A stretch of 22,637 nt of DNA, taken from positions 1-22,637 of the forward strand of contig CAZSGE010000045.1 of assembly GCA_964606325.1 (NCBI GenBank). Reading direction: 5' to 3'. The stretch is from Berkiella sp964606325 (GTDB lineage: Bacteria; Pseudomonadota; Gammaproteobacteria; Berkiellales; Berkiellaceae). Position 1 is the stretch's first letter. Every line of letters begins with the position of its first letter. Made by a program: the position numbers and the translations under genes. The notes beneath the pieces are model-generated. The model searched no databases and was not told the origin of the DNA. It saw nothing but the letters and a program-made list of their open reading frames with translations. Below are positions 16,501-22,637 of the stretch, in pieces.

Positions 16501-18170
16501 ATTGATAGTTTGTAATCGGATTTAATCGAGCCGGCACCATCTGCACCATAACTACTGGTGCTAACAAAGTTATCGGCAAAATTTGCCGTAGCATTTTGTG
16601 TAAAATCACTTTCATCGACGATCATTTTATCGGCGGGCACACAGACTCTAACATCAATACTTGGACCATCATCTTCAAATCTAAATGCATTACCGATGTT
16701 CCTGATGGCTGAAGCAGTATCACCATCACCATCAACTATATCTGCTTTTAGTGTAATCAGATCTGGTGAAAGAAGCATGGCAGGACTGGTTGATTCATCT
16801 GGATCGTTTGGATCATCGTGTATTGCTGCGCGACTTTGATCGAGCGTAATGTCGCCTGTATTGGGATTAAGGCTAATGGTAAATACAACATCGCCATTTT
16901 CACCCCCAACACGACCAATAATACTGCCTTGCTCTAAAAAGAGAAATACAGCTTGATTAGACTGCGTGTCTACTAAACCACTATTTTCACCATTGAGTTT
17001 CACACCAAGCTCGTAATGAATGGTACCACCGTCTGCACCTGGTACAGCATTAAAGAGATTGGAGAAATTTGCTGAGGCGTTTTGTGAAAAGTCACTTTCA
17101 TCAACTGTAAGAATTTGATCTTTCTGTGAAAGTTCTATTTTTGGGATATCGTCGATAATTCTAACGGACAAAATATCATTGGCCGTATCTTTGTCTTTAT
17201 CTTGCAAAAACACGGGAAAATCTTCATAAATATCATTTTCGCCATTGCCTTGCGGATGGTTTTCGTTATCGTTGAGAGTGTAAAGGTAAGTGATAGTACC
17301 TGTGCCAGGATCATAACTGCTAAGTTCCAAAATGTTACCTAAGGGAGTAACAATCTTTTTAGAGGTAAACACATCGTTAACGATTATATTCTCTCCGCCA
17401 ACAGATAGAATAGCCACACCATCTGGCGCGAATATTTTAAAATCACCTTGTACCGTTGTTGACTCTTTAGTGAGATCAGAGCCAATTGATTCATTTGGTC
17501 CCCTCTCTGGTAAGTCGTCTTCGTCAACGACCGCATCACCACCTAATAATTTGGGTGTCAAATCGGTAATTAAAACGGGATTATCTATAATCAATTCATT
17601 TTCAGGAAAAACCGGCCACGTTATTTTTTCTACATTCTGAAAACCCCAATCAATATGAAGATTGCGAGGCACACTGTCTTCTCGAATGGGCATACCATAG
17701 GTTATGAATAGCAAATCACTGAAACCACCATCCTCTTCCGCGCCACCTGCCTCAGCTGCCTTCATTTTTTCAATTTCTTCTAACGTCAACTGTTTTTTCC
17801 CTTCAGGGGCATCCGTCTGTATTACGGCTTCCCCTGCAGACTCCCCGGGCACTGCTTGAGCTGGCAGTTTATTATCATCCTTAGGTTGGATGCTTTGCGC
17901 ATCTTCTGCTACATCGCTCGCAGGTGGCTGTTTAGGCACTTCAACTGAAGCATCTTTTGCGGGTACTTCAACATCATCACTAAAAAAGCGTTTAATTTTG
18001 TTCCATACAGATCCTTCCTCTGCAGGTTTATTTTCTGGCAATGATTTAGGATTTGATTGGCTATTATTACTTTCGTTTGTTTTGTTCATGTTGTCGCCAC
18101 TTACTCTAGAGAATGTACACCCAATACTGTTAATTTCTCCAGATGCATCTATTACACAATTTAAACCCAT
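10594..18170 (-). CDS. Giant repetitive adhesin-like protein with DUF5801-like repeats and two VWA domains (interrupted by an assembly gap)
   Basis: ATG 18170 follows AGGAAGG, a strong ribosome site; ATG 18089 is a weaker alternative. The frame is broken only by the N run at 15705-15804. Replacing the N with the 32 bases found at 16271-16302 in the adjacent repeat makes one frame of 2502 residues. Order: a polar, acidic N-terminus (to about 150); a T1SS-143-like block; three DUF5801-like repeats (each starting xVDESxxxxNAxANF and ending FKDDGP), the third holding the gap; a fourth after the gap; VWA domain 1 (about 1018-1225, DVSGSM metal site); a cadherin/VCBS-like segment; a second T1SS-143-like block; a fifth DUF5801-like repeat; VWA domain 2 (about 1675-1885); another cadherin-like segment; Ca-binding DxNxDG motifs (DANKDGFID); a helical region; and a final beta segment. 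Such proteins are type I secreted surface adhesins in other bacteria. No RTX GGxGxD repeats, signal peptide or type I transporter genes are visible here. Confidence 0.85.
12105..13590 (-). repeat. Large internal module, second copy (DUF5801-like + VWA + cadherin-like)
   Basis: This stretch repeats 14075-15570 at both DNA and protein level, in the same order and at a distance of about 1.97 kb. Both copies encode SYNLTF(V/I)LDVSGSM, GNTGKTRLDLLQEALT, SANGWTNYRAA, YFLSDGKP and IDNRLTDAEESAWRT. Differences are mostly at third codon positions and in loops, as expected of a duplication kept under selection. Boundaries are approximate. Confidence 0.85.
14075..15570 (-). repeat. Large internal module, first copy (DUF5801-like + VWA + cadherin-like)
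   Basis: Partner of 12105-13590. Between the two lies a second T1SS-143-like block (about 13620-14060) that itself resembles 17150-17590 near the N-terminus. The protein therefore grew by duplication of blocks larger than a single repeat. Boundaries are approximate. Confidence 0.8.
15600..16546 (-). repeat. Near-identical tandem DUF5801-like repeats around the gap
   Basis: 15600-15704 matches 16167-16270 with only a few differences, and 15805 to about 16048 matches 16303 to about 16546 with about ten. This is much closer than any other pair of repeats in the gene, so this unit was copied recently or is kept alike by recombination. Such identity is the likely reason that the assembly broke here. 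Confidence 0.9.
15705..15804. other. Assembly gap (100 N)
   Basis: Exactly 100 N, the usual placeholder length, so the true size is unknown. The reading frames on either side are out of register with 100 bases but in register with 32, the length of the corresponding stretch in the next repeat. The real sequence is 32 bases, or 32 plus whole repeat units. Confidence 0.95.
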
Positions 18171-18333
18171 ACCTTCCTATTGGACCTTAGCACTAGTTTT
18201 CGAGCATATGTTTATCATTGGTATTTTGCTTTGATAAATGGCAAAAAAGTACTGATGTGGGATATTACACTCGGCCAATTAACCTCAAAAAAGATATAGT
18301 ATTAAAGTAAGGCGAGGCTGTGTCGGATTGGCT

Positions 18334-18951
18334 ATGAAAGCGAATTTTTTACTGGATGAGTTAAAATCAGCGGGAATCACGCATCCTACTGTACTTAATG
18401 CAATTGCGTGCGTGCCACGTGAGAAATTTGTTTTATCGCATCTTAAACCACGAGCTTACGACAATGTTGCACTACCTATCGATGCAGAACAAACCATCTC
18501 TCAACCGTATATTGTTGCGTTAATGACACAAGCACTTTTTAATCACCCAAACCCAAAAAAAATATTAGAAATAGGAACAGGCTCAGGTTATCAGAGTGCA
18601 ATTTTGGCAACGATATTCAAAGAAATCTGGACAATAGAGCGAATTAAATCATTACATGAAAAAGCCAAAATAAAACTCAACTCTTTGGGGTTTAATAATG
18701 TGAATTGCGTCTTGGGCGATGGCTCAAAAGGGTTACCCAATGAGGCGCCTTTTGATTGTATTATAGTGACCGCAGCAAGTAATACTGTACCGCATGACTT
18801 GTTAGAACAGCTCTCAGTGCACGGGGGAATTATGGTTATCCCAGTTGGTCCCCCACAAGTGCAAAAACTAACTTTAATCAAACGCACGAATCAGCATTAC
18901 GAGAAATCTATTTTAGAACGTGTGAGTTTTGTTCCATTAATCTCTAATTAA
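18334..18951 (+). CDS. pcm: Protein-L-isoaspartate O-methyltransferase
   Basis: 205 residues, close to the usual length of about 208. It repairs aged proteins by transferring a methyl group from S-adenosylmethionine to isoaspartyl residues in the cytoplasm. EQTISQPYIVALMT (about 52-65) is the family's substrate-side signature, ILEIGTGSGYQSAILA (77-92) is the SAM-binding loop, and VTAAS and a VIPVG near the C-terminus fit motifs II and III. The start is uncertain: ATG 18334 has GGA six bases upstream, while TTG 18328 would use the better AGGCGAGG site. It starts divergently from the giant gene and is followed after 33 bases by thpR, so the two are probably cotranscribed. Confidence 0.95.
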   Translation: MKANFLLDELKSAGITHPTVLNAIACVPREKFVLSHLKPRAYDNVALPIDAEQTISQPYIVALMTQALFNHPNPKKILEIGTGSGYQSAILATIFKEIWTIERIKSLHEKAKIKLNSLGFNNVNCVLGDGSKGLPNEAPFDCIIVTAASNTVPHDLLEQLSVHGGIMVIPVGPPQVQKLTLIKRTNQHYEKSILERVSFVPLISN

Positions 18952-18984
18952 TAATACAATTAGGGCAAAAGTAGGACATTTACC

Positions 18985-19557
18985 GTGAAATTTAATATAT
19001 TTTTAGCAGCATTACCAAGTCATGACAACCGCATGGTTATGACGCAAAAAATTTCTGCCTGTGAAGCCAAACGTTCACCACTTGCTCGTATTCAATGGAC
19101 ACACACACAAGATCTTCATGTGACACTTGGTTATATCCCTGAAGTGAATGAAACTGATATAAGAACCATTGCTTTATCGATGAGTTCAATTTCGACGCAA
19201 AGTCCATTTATGGCAAACGTCGAAGAAGTAAGAGGTTATGGCAATGCGATTGTGTTAAAAATTGAACCCTATCAACAATTGCTTACGATTCATAAAAAAA
19301 TGAATCAAAAATTGAATGAAGCCACTCAAAATAAATATCATTTCGATAGTAAGAATCGATTCTCACCACATATTACTATTGGTAGAGTTCAAAACTTAGA
19401 AGCCCTAAACCAAACTCATAAACATCAATTGTTGAACTTGATTCAGGAACAATTCAGTGGCTATGCTTTTCTCATCCAGCAAGCTGCGCTAATGCGCAGA
19501 GTTTCTGAAAGAGTTACGCCCCATTATCAAAACATACAGCTTTTTAATTTTAGATAA
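18985..19557 (+). CDS. thpR: RNA 2',3'-cyclic phosphodiesterase (2'-5' RNA ligase family)
   Basis: 190 residues, the normal size for LigT/ThpR. The two catalytic HxTx motifs of the 2H phosphoesterase fold are present: HVTL at 45-48 and HITI at 129-132, the latter within the usual FSPHITIGR context. The enzyme opens 2',3'-cyclic phosphates on RNA ends and can join 2'-5' tRNA halves in vitro; its cellular role is not settled. The start is GTG 18985, supported by AGGA eight bases upstream. It lies downstream of pcm in the same direction. Confidence 0.93.
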   Translation: MKFNIFLAALPSHDNRMVMTQKISACEAKRSPLARIQWTHTQDLHVTLGYIPEVNETDIRTIALSMSSISTQSPFMANVEEVRGYGNAIVLKIEPYQQLLTIHKKMNQKLNEATQNKYHFDSKNRFSPHITIGRVQNLEALNQTHKHQLLNLIQEQFSGYAFLIQQAALMRRVSERVTPHYQNIQLFNFR

Positions 19558-19586
19558 GTTAGTTGGTTAATTTGACACTAACATTA

Positions 19587-19772
19587 TTAGTGAACATGTT
19601 GTGATGGGCTTGGTAGCGCCATCAAAATTAAGTCCTTTAACATAATATGATAATCATCTTCTTTGACCATCTCTGATTTTAATTCCGCTTTAGCTTGTGG
19701 TAAATCGAGATGTATTTGATTTTCTTTTGAAATATTTTCATCGACAGCGTCAATCTGATTTTCTTTATTCAT
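19587..19772 (-). CDS. Small unrecognised protein
   Basis: 61 residues. ATG 19772 is preceded by AGAGG at six bases, which is the main reason to accept it. The product is hydrophilic with repeated KENQI (residues 3-7 and 16-20), an acidic/basic middle, and a more hydrophobic LKDLILMALP near the end. No family, signal peptide or membrane helix is evident. It is convergent with thpR, whose stop is 30 bases away. Confidence 0.45.
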   Translation of the reverse strand: MNKENQIDAVDENISKENQIHLDLPQAKAELKSEMVKEDDYHIMLKDLILMALPSPSQHVH

Positions 19773-20241
19773 GACAACCTCTATTTATACTTGCCACTTA
19801 TTATTGAATGTGGCTGTTTTCTTATATTCTTTTCATAATATACCCTACTTATTTCAGGTTTATGTAGCCCTGTGAAAAAATTTTTTATTCTTTGTTTATT
19901 TGCTTACTTCTTAGATATTTTTTAAGTTTATTAACTAGTTACATTCCAATGAATGCTTTTCTAAAAATCGCTGCGTCTTCATTTAGATAGAAATGTCGGA
20001 CCAGCATAGATATCGTCGAAATCTCTCAAAAAATAGGAATCAAACAGTATTATAAGCCAATTCGCTTTAGAAAATTTATATTATTTATATATTTTTCAAT
20101 AGGTTACTTAAAATACAAAAAAATGAAGATAAGGTGTTTACTCAGCAATCAATAAAGATATAATCAGTTTTGCGAGTGCCATGCCTTTTCACTCGTTTTG
20201 TCACTGTGGATATAACTTTTCGAATTTGGGGCAGCTAAACT
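19773..20241. other. AT-rich intergenic region
   Basis: No gene or RNA is recognised in this 469-base spacer. It separates two divergently read genes, so it should hold promoters for both. On the plus strand TATAAT at 20159-20164 with GTTTAC 17 bases upstream (20136-20141) is a plausible promoter for the helix-turn-helix/pdxH pair. Very short frames (about 20 codons, for example from ATG 19993) have no supporting features. Confidence 0.4.
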
Positions 20242-20466
20242 ATGCCGATGCATACGCCTATTTTAGAAAATATTCATGCATTGCTCGACTTTAATAATGT
20301 GTCAAAAGCCAAAGAAGAGCGCGTAAAGTACTTCTCACAGGCTTTTAGCTTAACAATACAAGAGAGCGAAAATGTCTTAGCGGGAGAGCTTGTGCCAAAC
20401 AAAAAGCTTTTGAAACAAATTGCTGATAAGTTTGAGGTGGATGCATTGTGGCTTTTGAAGAACTAA
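20242..20466 (+). CDS. Small XRE-like helix-turn-helix protein
   Basis: 74 residues; ATG 20242 follows GGGGCAG. Residues about 25-73 fit a Cro/CI-type helix-turn-helix: a helix (ERVKYFSQAF), SLTIQESENVLAGE in place of the recognition helix, then KKLLKQIADKFEVDALWLLKN, whose end matches the 'IAKALGVSLDWLL' helix typical of the family. It therefore probably binds DNA, though the first helix is divergent. Only one base separates its stop from the GTG of pdxH, so the two are cotranscribed and their translation may be coupled. It could regulate its own operon. Confidence 0.7.
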   Translation: MPMHTPILENIHALLDFNNVSKAKEERVKYFSQAFSLTIQESENVLAGELVPNKKLLKQIADKFEVDALWLLKN

Positions 20467-20467
20467 C

Positions 20468-21103
20468 GTGACGACACCAGCCGACGCCTCACAAGATTAT
20501 TTTCACTTACCCCTCACAAAGGCTAATTTATTAGCAGATCCTATACAGCAATTTGCACTTTGGTTTAAACAAGCTCAAACCAAGGGTGAAATAGAGCCTA
20601 CTGCCATGACACTTGCCACAACTGACAAAGATTATCATGTCACGGCAAGAATGGTTTTGCTCAAATCCTTCGACGAAAAGGGTTTTGTCTTCTTTAGCAA
20701 CTACCTTAGTCTAAAATCTCAACAGTTAGAAGCCGTCCCGAATGCTGCCTTAGTATTTTGGTGGCCCCTATGTCAGCGTCAAGTCCGGATCACAGGCACC
20801 GTTTCCTATACCTCACAAAAAGAATCTGACGCCTACTTTCAACAACGACCTAAAGAATCACAGATTGCAGCAACCATCTCCAAACAAAGTGCTGTCATTC
20901 CCGATAGGAATGTCTTGATTGAAAAATATGAGGCTTTAATAGCGCAAGCTCATGCTCCCCTTACTCGTCCTGATTTTTGGGGCGGCTTTATCATAAAACC
21001 TTCTGAAATCGAATTTTGGCAAGGTCGCGAACATCGCTTGCATGATCGTTTCCAGTACACTTTGAAAGAATCACTTTGGGAAATTGTTCAATTATCGCCC
21101 TAA
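20468..21103 (+). CDS. pdxH: Pyridoxamine/pyridoxine 5'-phosphate oxidase
   Basis: 211 residues (about 218 in E. coli). It oxidises pyridoxine- or pyridoxamine-5'-phosphate to pyridoxal 5'-phosphate with FMN and oxygen, the last step of vitamin B6 synthesis and salvage. Family blocks are present in order: TARMVLLKSFDEKGFVFFSN (FMN contact), FWWPLCQRQVRITG, QRPKESQIAA with SKQS, and the C-terminal EFWQGREHRLHDRF with the substrate-binding RLHDR. The start is GTG 20468, one base after the preceding stop, with GAAG nearby. No defect is visible. Confidence 0.97.
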   Translation: MTTPADASQDYFHLPLTKANLLADPIQQFALWFKQAQTKGEIEPTAMTLATTDKDYHVTARMVLLKSFDEKGFVFFSNYLSLKSQQLEAVPNAALVFWWPLCQRQVRITGTVSYTSQKESDAYFQQRPKESQIAATISKQSAVIPDRNVLIEKYEALIAQAHAPLTRPDFWGGFIIKPSEIEFWQGREHRLHDRFQYTLKESLWEIVQLSP

Positions 21104-21131
21104 ACTATCATTTGTTATTTTTATAGCTAAA

Positions 21132-21166
21132 TATAAATAATAGACTGTATCTTTTTATTATTTATA
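21132..21166. repeat. AT-only inverted repeat upstream of pntAA
   Basis: Arms 21132-21142 and 21156-21166 are perfect 11-base complements made only of A and T, separated by 13 bases. It lies in the 97-base spacer after pdxH. It is too weak and lacks a trailing T run to be a typical terminator, but could mark a protein site or help end the pdxH transcript. Confidence 0.45.
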
Positions 21167-21200
21167 ATAAGCCGCAGTATTCACTAACATAAGTTGTGTC

Positions 21201-22316
21201 ATGCGAGTTGCAATCCCAAAGGAAATTACCCAAGACGAACAGCGTGTCGCGCTTGTCCCCCAACTTATCCCTACACTAACTAAATTAGGTTGTACGGTCT
21301 TATTTGAACGCAATGCGGGCTTAAATGCAGCATTCCCCGACAACCTCTATGAAGGTGTTGAATTTTATAATGATTCGGCATCTTTGTATCGAGAAGCTGA
21401 CATTATCCTTAAAGTCGAAGCGCCCTCGGAAAATGAAATTCAGCATATTAAAGAAAATGCTATTTTAATAGGGCTGTTATCACCCTATCGTTATCCTGAA
21501 CGAGTCAAAGCCTTAAAAAATAAAAACATCACTAGTTTTGCAATGGAACTCGTTCCGCGAATTTCAAGAGCGCAATCGATGGATGCACTCTCTTCACAAG
21601 CAACCATAGCAGGTTATAAAGCGGTGCTTATCGGCGCCAATTTGTTAAACCGTATTTTTCCCATGCTCACCACAGCAGCTGGCACCATTCGCCCCTCTAA
21701 TGTACTTGTCATAGGGGCAGGGGTTGCAGGATTACAAGCTATCGCTACTGCAAGGAGGCTTGGCGCAATTGTAAAAGCCTATGATATTCGCCCTGCCGCC
21801 AGAGAACAGGTCGAATCTTTAGGTGCCAAAATGGTTAACATTGATATTAAAGCAGAAAGTACTGGCGGTTATGCGCGCGAGTTAACCGAAGAAGAAAAAC
21901 AAAAACAGCAAGATGCCCTAACGGATGCGATTTCAAAAGCAGAAGTTGTTATCACTACCGCGCTGATTCCAGGTAAAGCTGCACCTAAAATCATTACAAC
22001 TGGGATGGTAAAATCCATGAAGCCTGGCGCCGTCATTGTGGACTGTGCTGCTGTTGCCGGTGGAAATTGCGAACTCACCCAAGCTGGAGAAACCATTGTT
22101 TTCGAAGGTATCCACATTGCTGGGCCGACAAATTTACCCAGCATGGTGGCAACAGATGCCAGCAACATGTATGCCAAAAACTTAACAAGCTTCCTTGAGC
22201 TTATCCTAAAAGAGGGAAACTTCAATTTAGATTGGAATGATGAAATCATTGCGCAAAGCGTGCTCACCCATGCGGGTGAAATTAAACAAGAACAAATTAA
22301 AGCATTTGTAGGATAA
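21201..22316 (+). CDS. pntAA: NAD(P) transhydrogenase subunit alpha part 1 (NAD-binding domain I)
   Basis: 371 residues, like the separately encoded alpha-1 subunit of Rhodospirillum and of many intracellular bacteria; in E. coli it is fused to the membrane part. It binds NAD(H) on the cytoplasmic face of the proton-translocating transhydrogenase and passes hydride to NADP+, driven by the proton gradient, supplying NADPH. The N-terminus MRVAIPKE and DEQRVALVP match the alanine dehydrogenase/PNT N-terminal domain; VLVIGAGVAGLQAIATARRL followed by KAYDIRP is the NAD Rossmann motif; and the segment around 215-235 is the mobile loop region. ATG 21201 has only a weak ribosome site. pntAB follows after three bases. 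Confidence 0.96.
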   Translation: MRVAIPKEITQDEQRVALVPQLIPTLTKLGCTVLFERNAGLNAAFPDNLYEGVEFYNDSASLYREADIILKVEAPSENEIQHIKENAILIGLLSPYRYPERVKALKNKNITSFAMELVPRISRAQSMDALSSQATIAGYKAVLIGANLLNRIFPMLTTAAGTIRPSNVLVIGAGVAGLQAIATARRLGAIVKAYDIRPAAREQVESLGAKMVNIDIKAESTGGYARELTEEEKQKQQDALTDAISKAEVVITTALIPGKAAPKIITTGMVKSMKPGAVIVDCAAVAGGNCELTQAGETIVFEGIHIAGPTNLPSMVATDASNMYAKNLTSFLELILKEGNFNLDWNDEIIAQSVLTHAGEIKQEQIKAFVG

Positions 22317-22319
22317 TCT

Positions 22320-22616
22320 ATGATAGATGGATTTATTACTTTTTTAACAATTTTTACCTTATCGGCCTTTACAGGTTATGAGGTTATTAACCGCGTACCC
22401 GTCATCTTACATACACCTTTAATGTCTGGTACCAATTTTATCCATGGTATTATTTTGATTGGTGCCATGATAGCGCTCGGTCAATCTCAAACCCTTACAG
22501 AACAATTCATAGGCTTCTTTGCCGTATTAATTGCCACTATCAATGTGGTCGGTGGCTTCGTGGTCACAGAGCGGATGTTAACTATGTTTCAGACCGAGAA
22601 AAAACCAAATGCATAA
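22320..22616 (+). CDS. pntAB: NAD(P) transhydrogenase subunit alpha part 2 (membrane)
   Basis: 98 residues with three hydrophobic membrane spans, the size and pattern of PntAB (part of membrane domain II, which forms the proton path with PntB). FTGYEVINRVP, TPLMSGTN and GGFVVTERML are characteristic family blocks. It starts three bases after pntAA stops, and its last codons overlap the start of pntB by eight bases, so the three subunits are translated from one message. Confidence 0.96.
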   Translation: MIDGFITFLTIFTLSAFTGYEVINRVPVILHTPLMSGTNFIHGIILIGAMIALGQSQTLTEQFIGFFAVLIATINVVGGFVVTERMLTMFQTEKKPNA

Positions 22617-22637
22617 TTTTATTCAAGTAGTTTATCT
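22609..22637 (+). CDS. pntB: NAD(P) transhydrogenase subunit beta, first codons only
   Basis: ATG 22609 overlaps the pntAB stop codon by eight bases and opens a frame reading MHNFIQVVYL to the window edge. The order pntAA-pntAB-pntB is fixed in bacteria with a split alpha subunit, and a hydrophobic N-terminus fits PntB. Only nine full codons are visible, so the call rests on position more than on sequence. Confidence 0.75.

Noticed and set aside
17735..17765. LapG-type cleavage site (AAEAGG) near the N-terminus of the giant protein
   Set aside because: The di-alanine is not in the required (T/A/P)AA(G/V) context and no retention module precedes it.
18328..18333. TTG 18328 as start of pcm
   Set aside because: It has a reasonable ribosome site, but ATG 18334 is a better codon and the family aligns from there; the choice is not certain.
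19575..19597. Short inverted repeat CACTAA/TTAGTG between thpR and the 61-residue gene as a terminator
   Set aside because: Only six AT-rich pairs and no T run on either strand.

Overview
The window looks like a chromosomal segment of an intracellular, host-associated gammaproteobacterium, most like Legionellales (Legionella, Coxiella, Berkiella-type). This is inferred from low-GC coding, split-subunit transhydrogenase genes, and a cluster of eukaryotic-like proteins next to ordinary housekeeping genes. No secretion-system gene, rRNA, tRNA, CRISPR array or intact transposase is visible. One 100-base run of N (15705-15804) marks an assembly gap.

Layout. 1-341: the start of a HAD-like phosphatase gene that runs off the left edge. 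342-1056: 0.7 kb with no convincing gene, followed by an unrecognised multi-pass membrane protein (1057-1905). 2028-9253: an accessory block of probable effectors: a 754-residue ankyrin-type protein, an ADP-ribosyltransferase with complete R / STS / ExE motifs, a small secreted Sel1-repeat protein, two unrecognised proteins, and a protein with an F-box-like N-terminus followed by leucine-rich repeats. 9254-10331: a scar region holding a decayed periplasmic-binding-protein gene, a terminator, and one copy of a duplicated segment whose other copy lies at 7543-7888. Each copy of that duplication keeps a different gene intact. 10594-18170: one giant minus-strand gene for a repetitive surface or secreted protein (DUF5801-like and T1SS-143-like repeats, two von Willebrand A domains). 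It is split only by the gap; restoring the 32 bases present in the neighbouring repeat joins the halves in frame, giving 2502 residues.

18334-22637: housekeeping genes on the plus strand: protein-L-isoaspartate methyltransferase (pcm) and 2'-5' RNA ligase/phosphodiesterase (thpR) as a likely pair, a short minus-strand gene, a small helix-turn-helix protein directly before pdxH (vitamin B6 salvage), then the proton-translocating NAD(P) transhydrogenase operon pntAA-pntAB-pntB, with pntB cut by the right edge.

How the parts may work together: the ART, F-box/LRR, ankyrin and HAD proteins are plausible proteins delivered into a eukaryotic host, and the giant protein is a plausible adhesin. Delivery and host targets are inferences; only the domains are seen. 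Domain and homology calls were made by reading motifs, without database searches.
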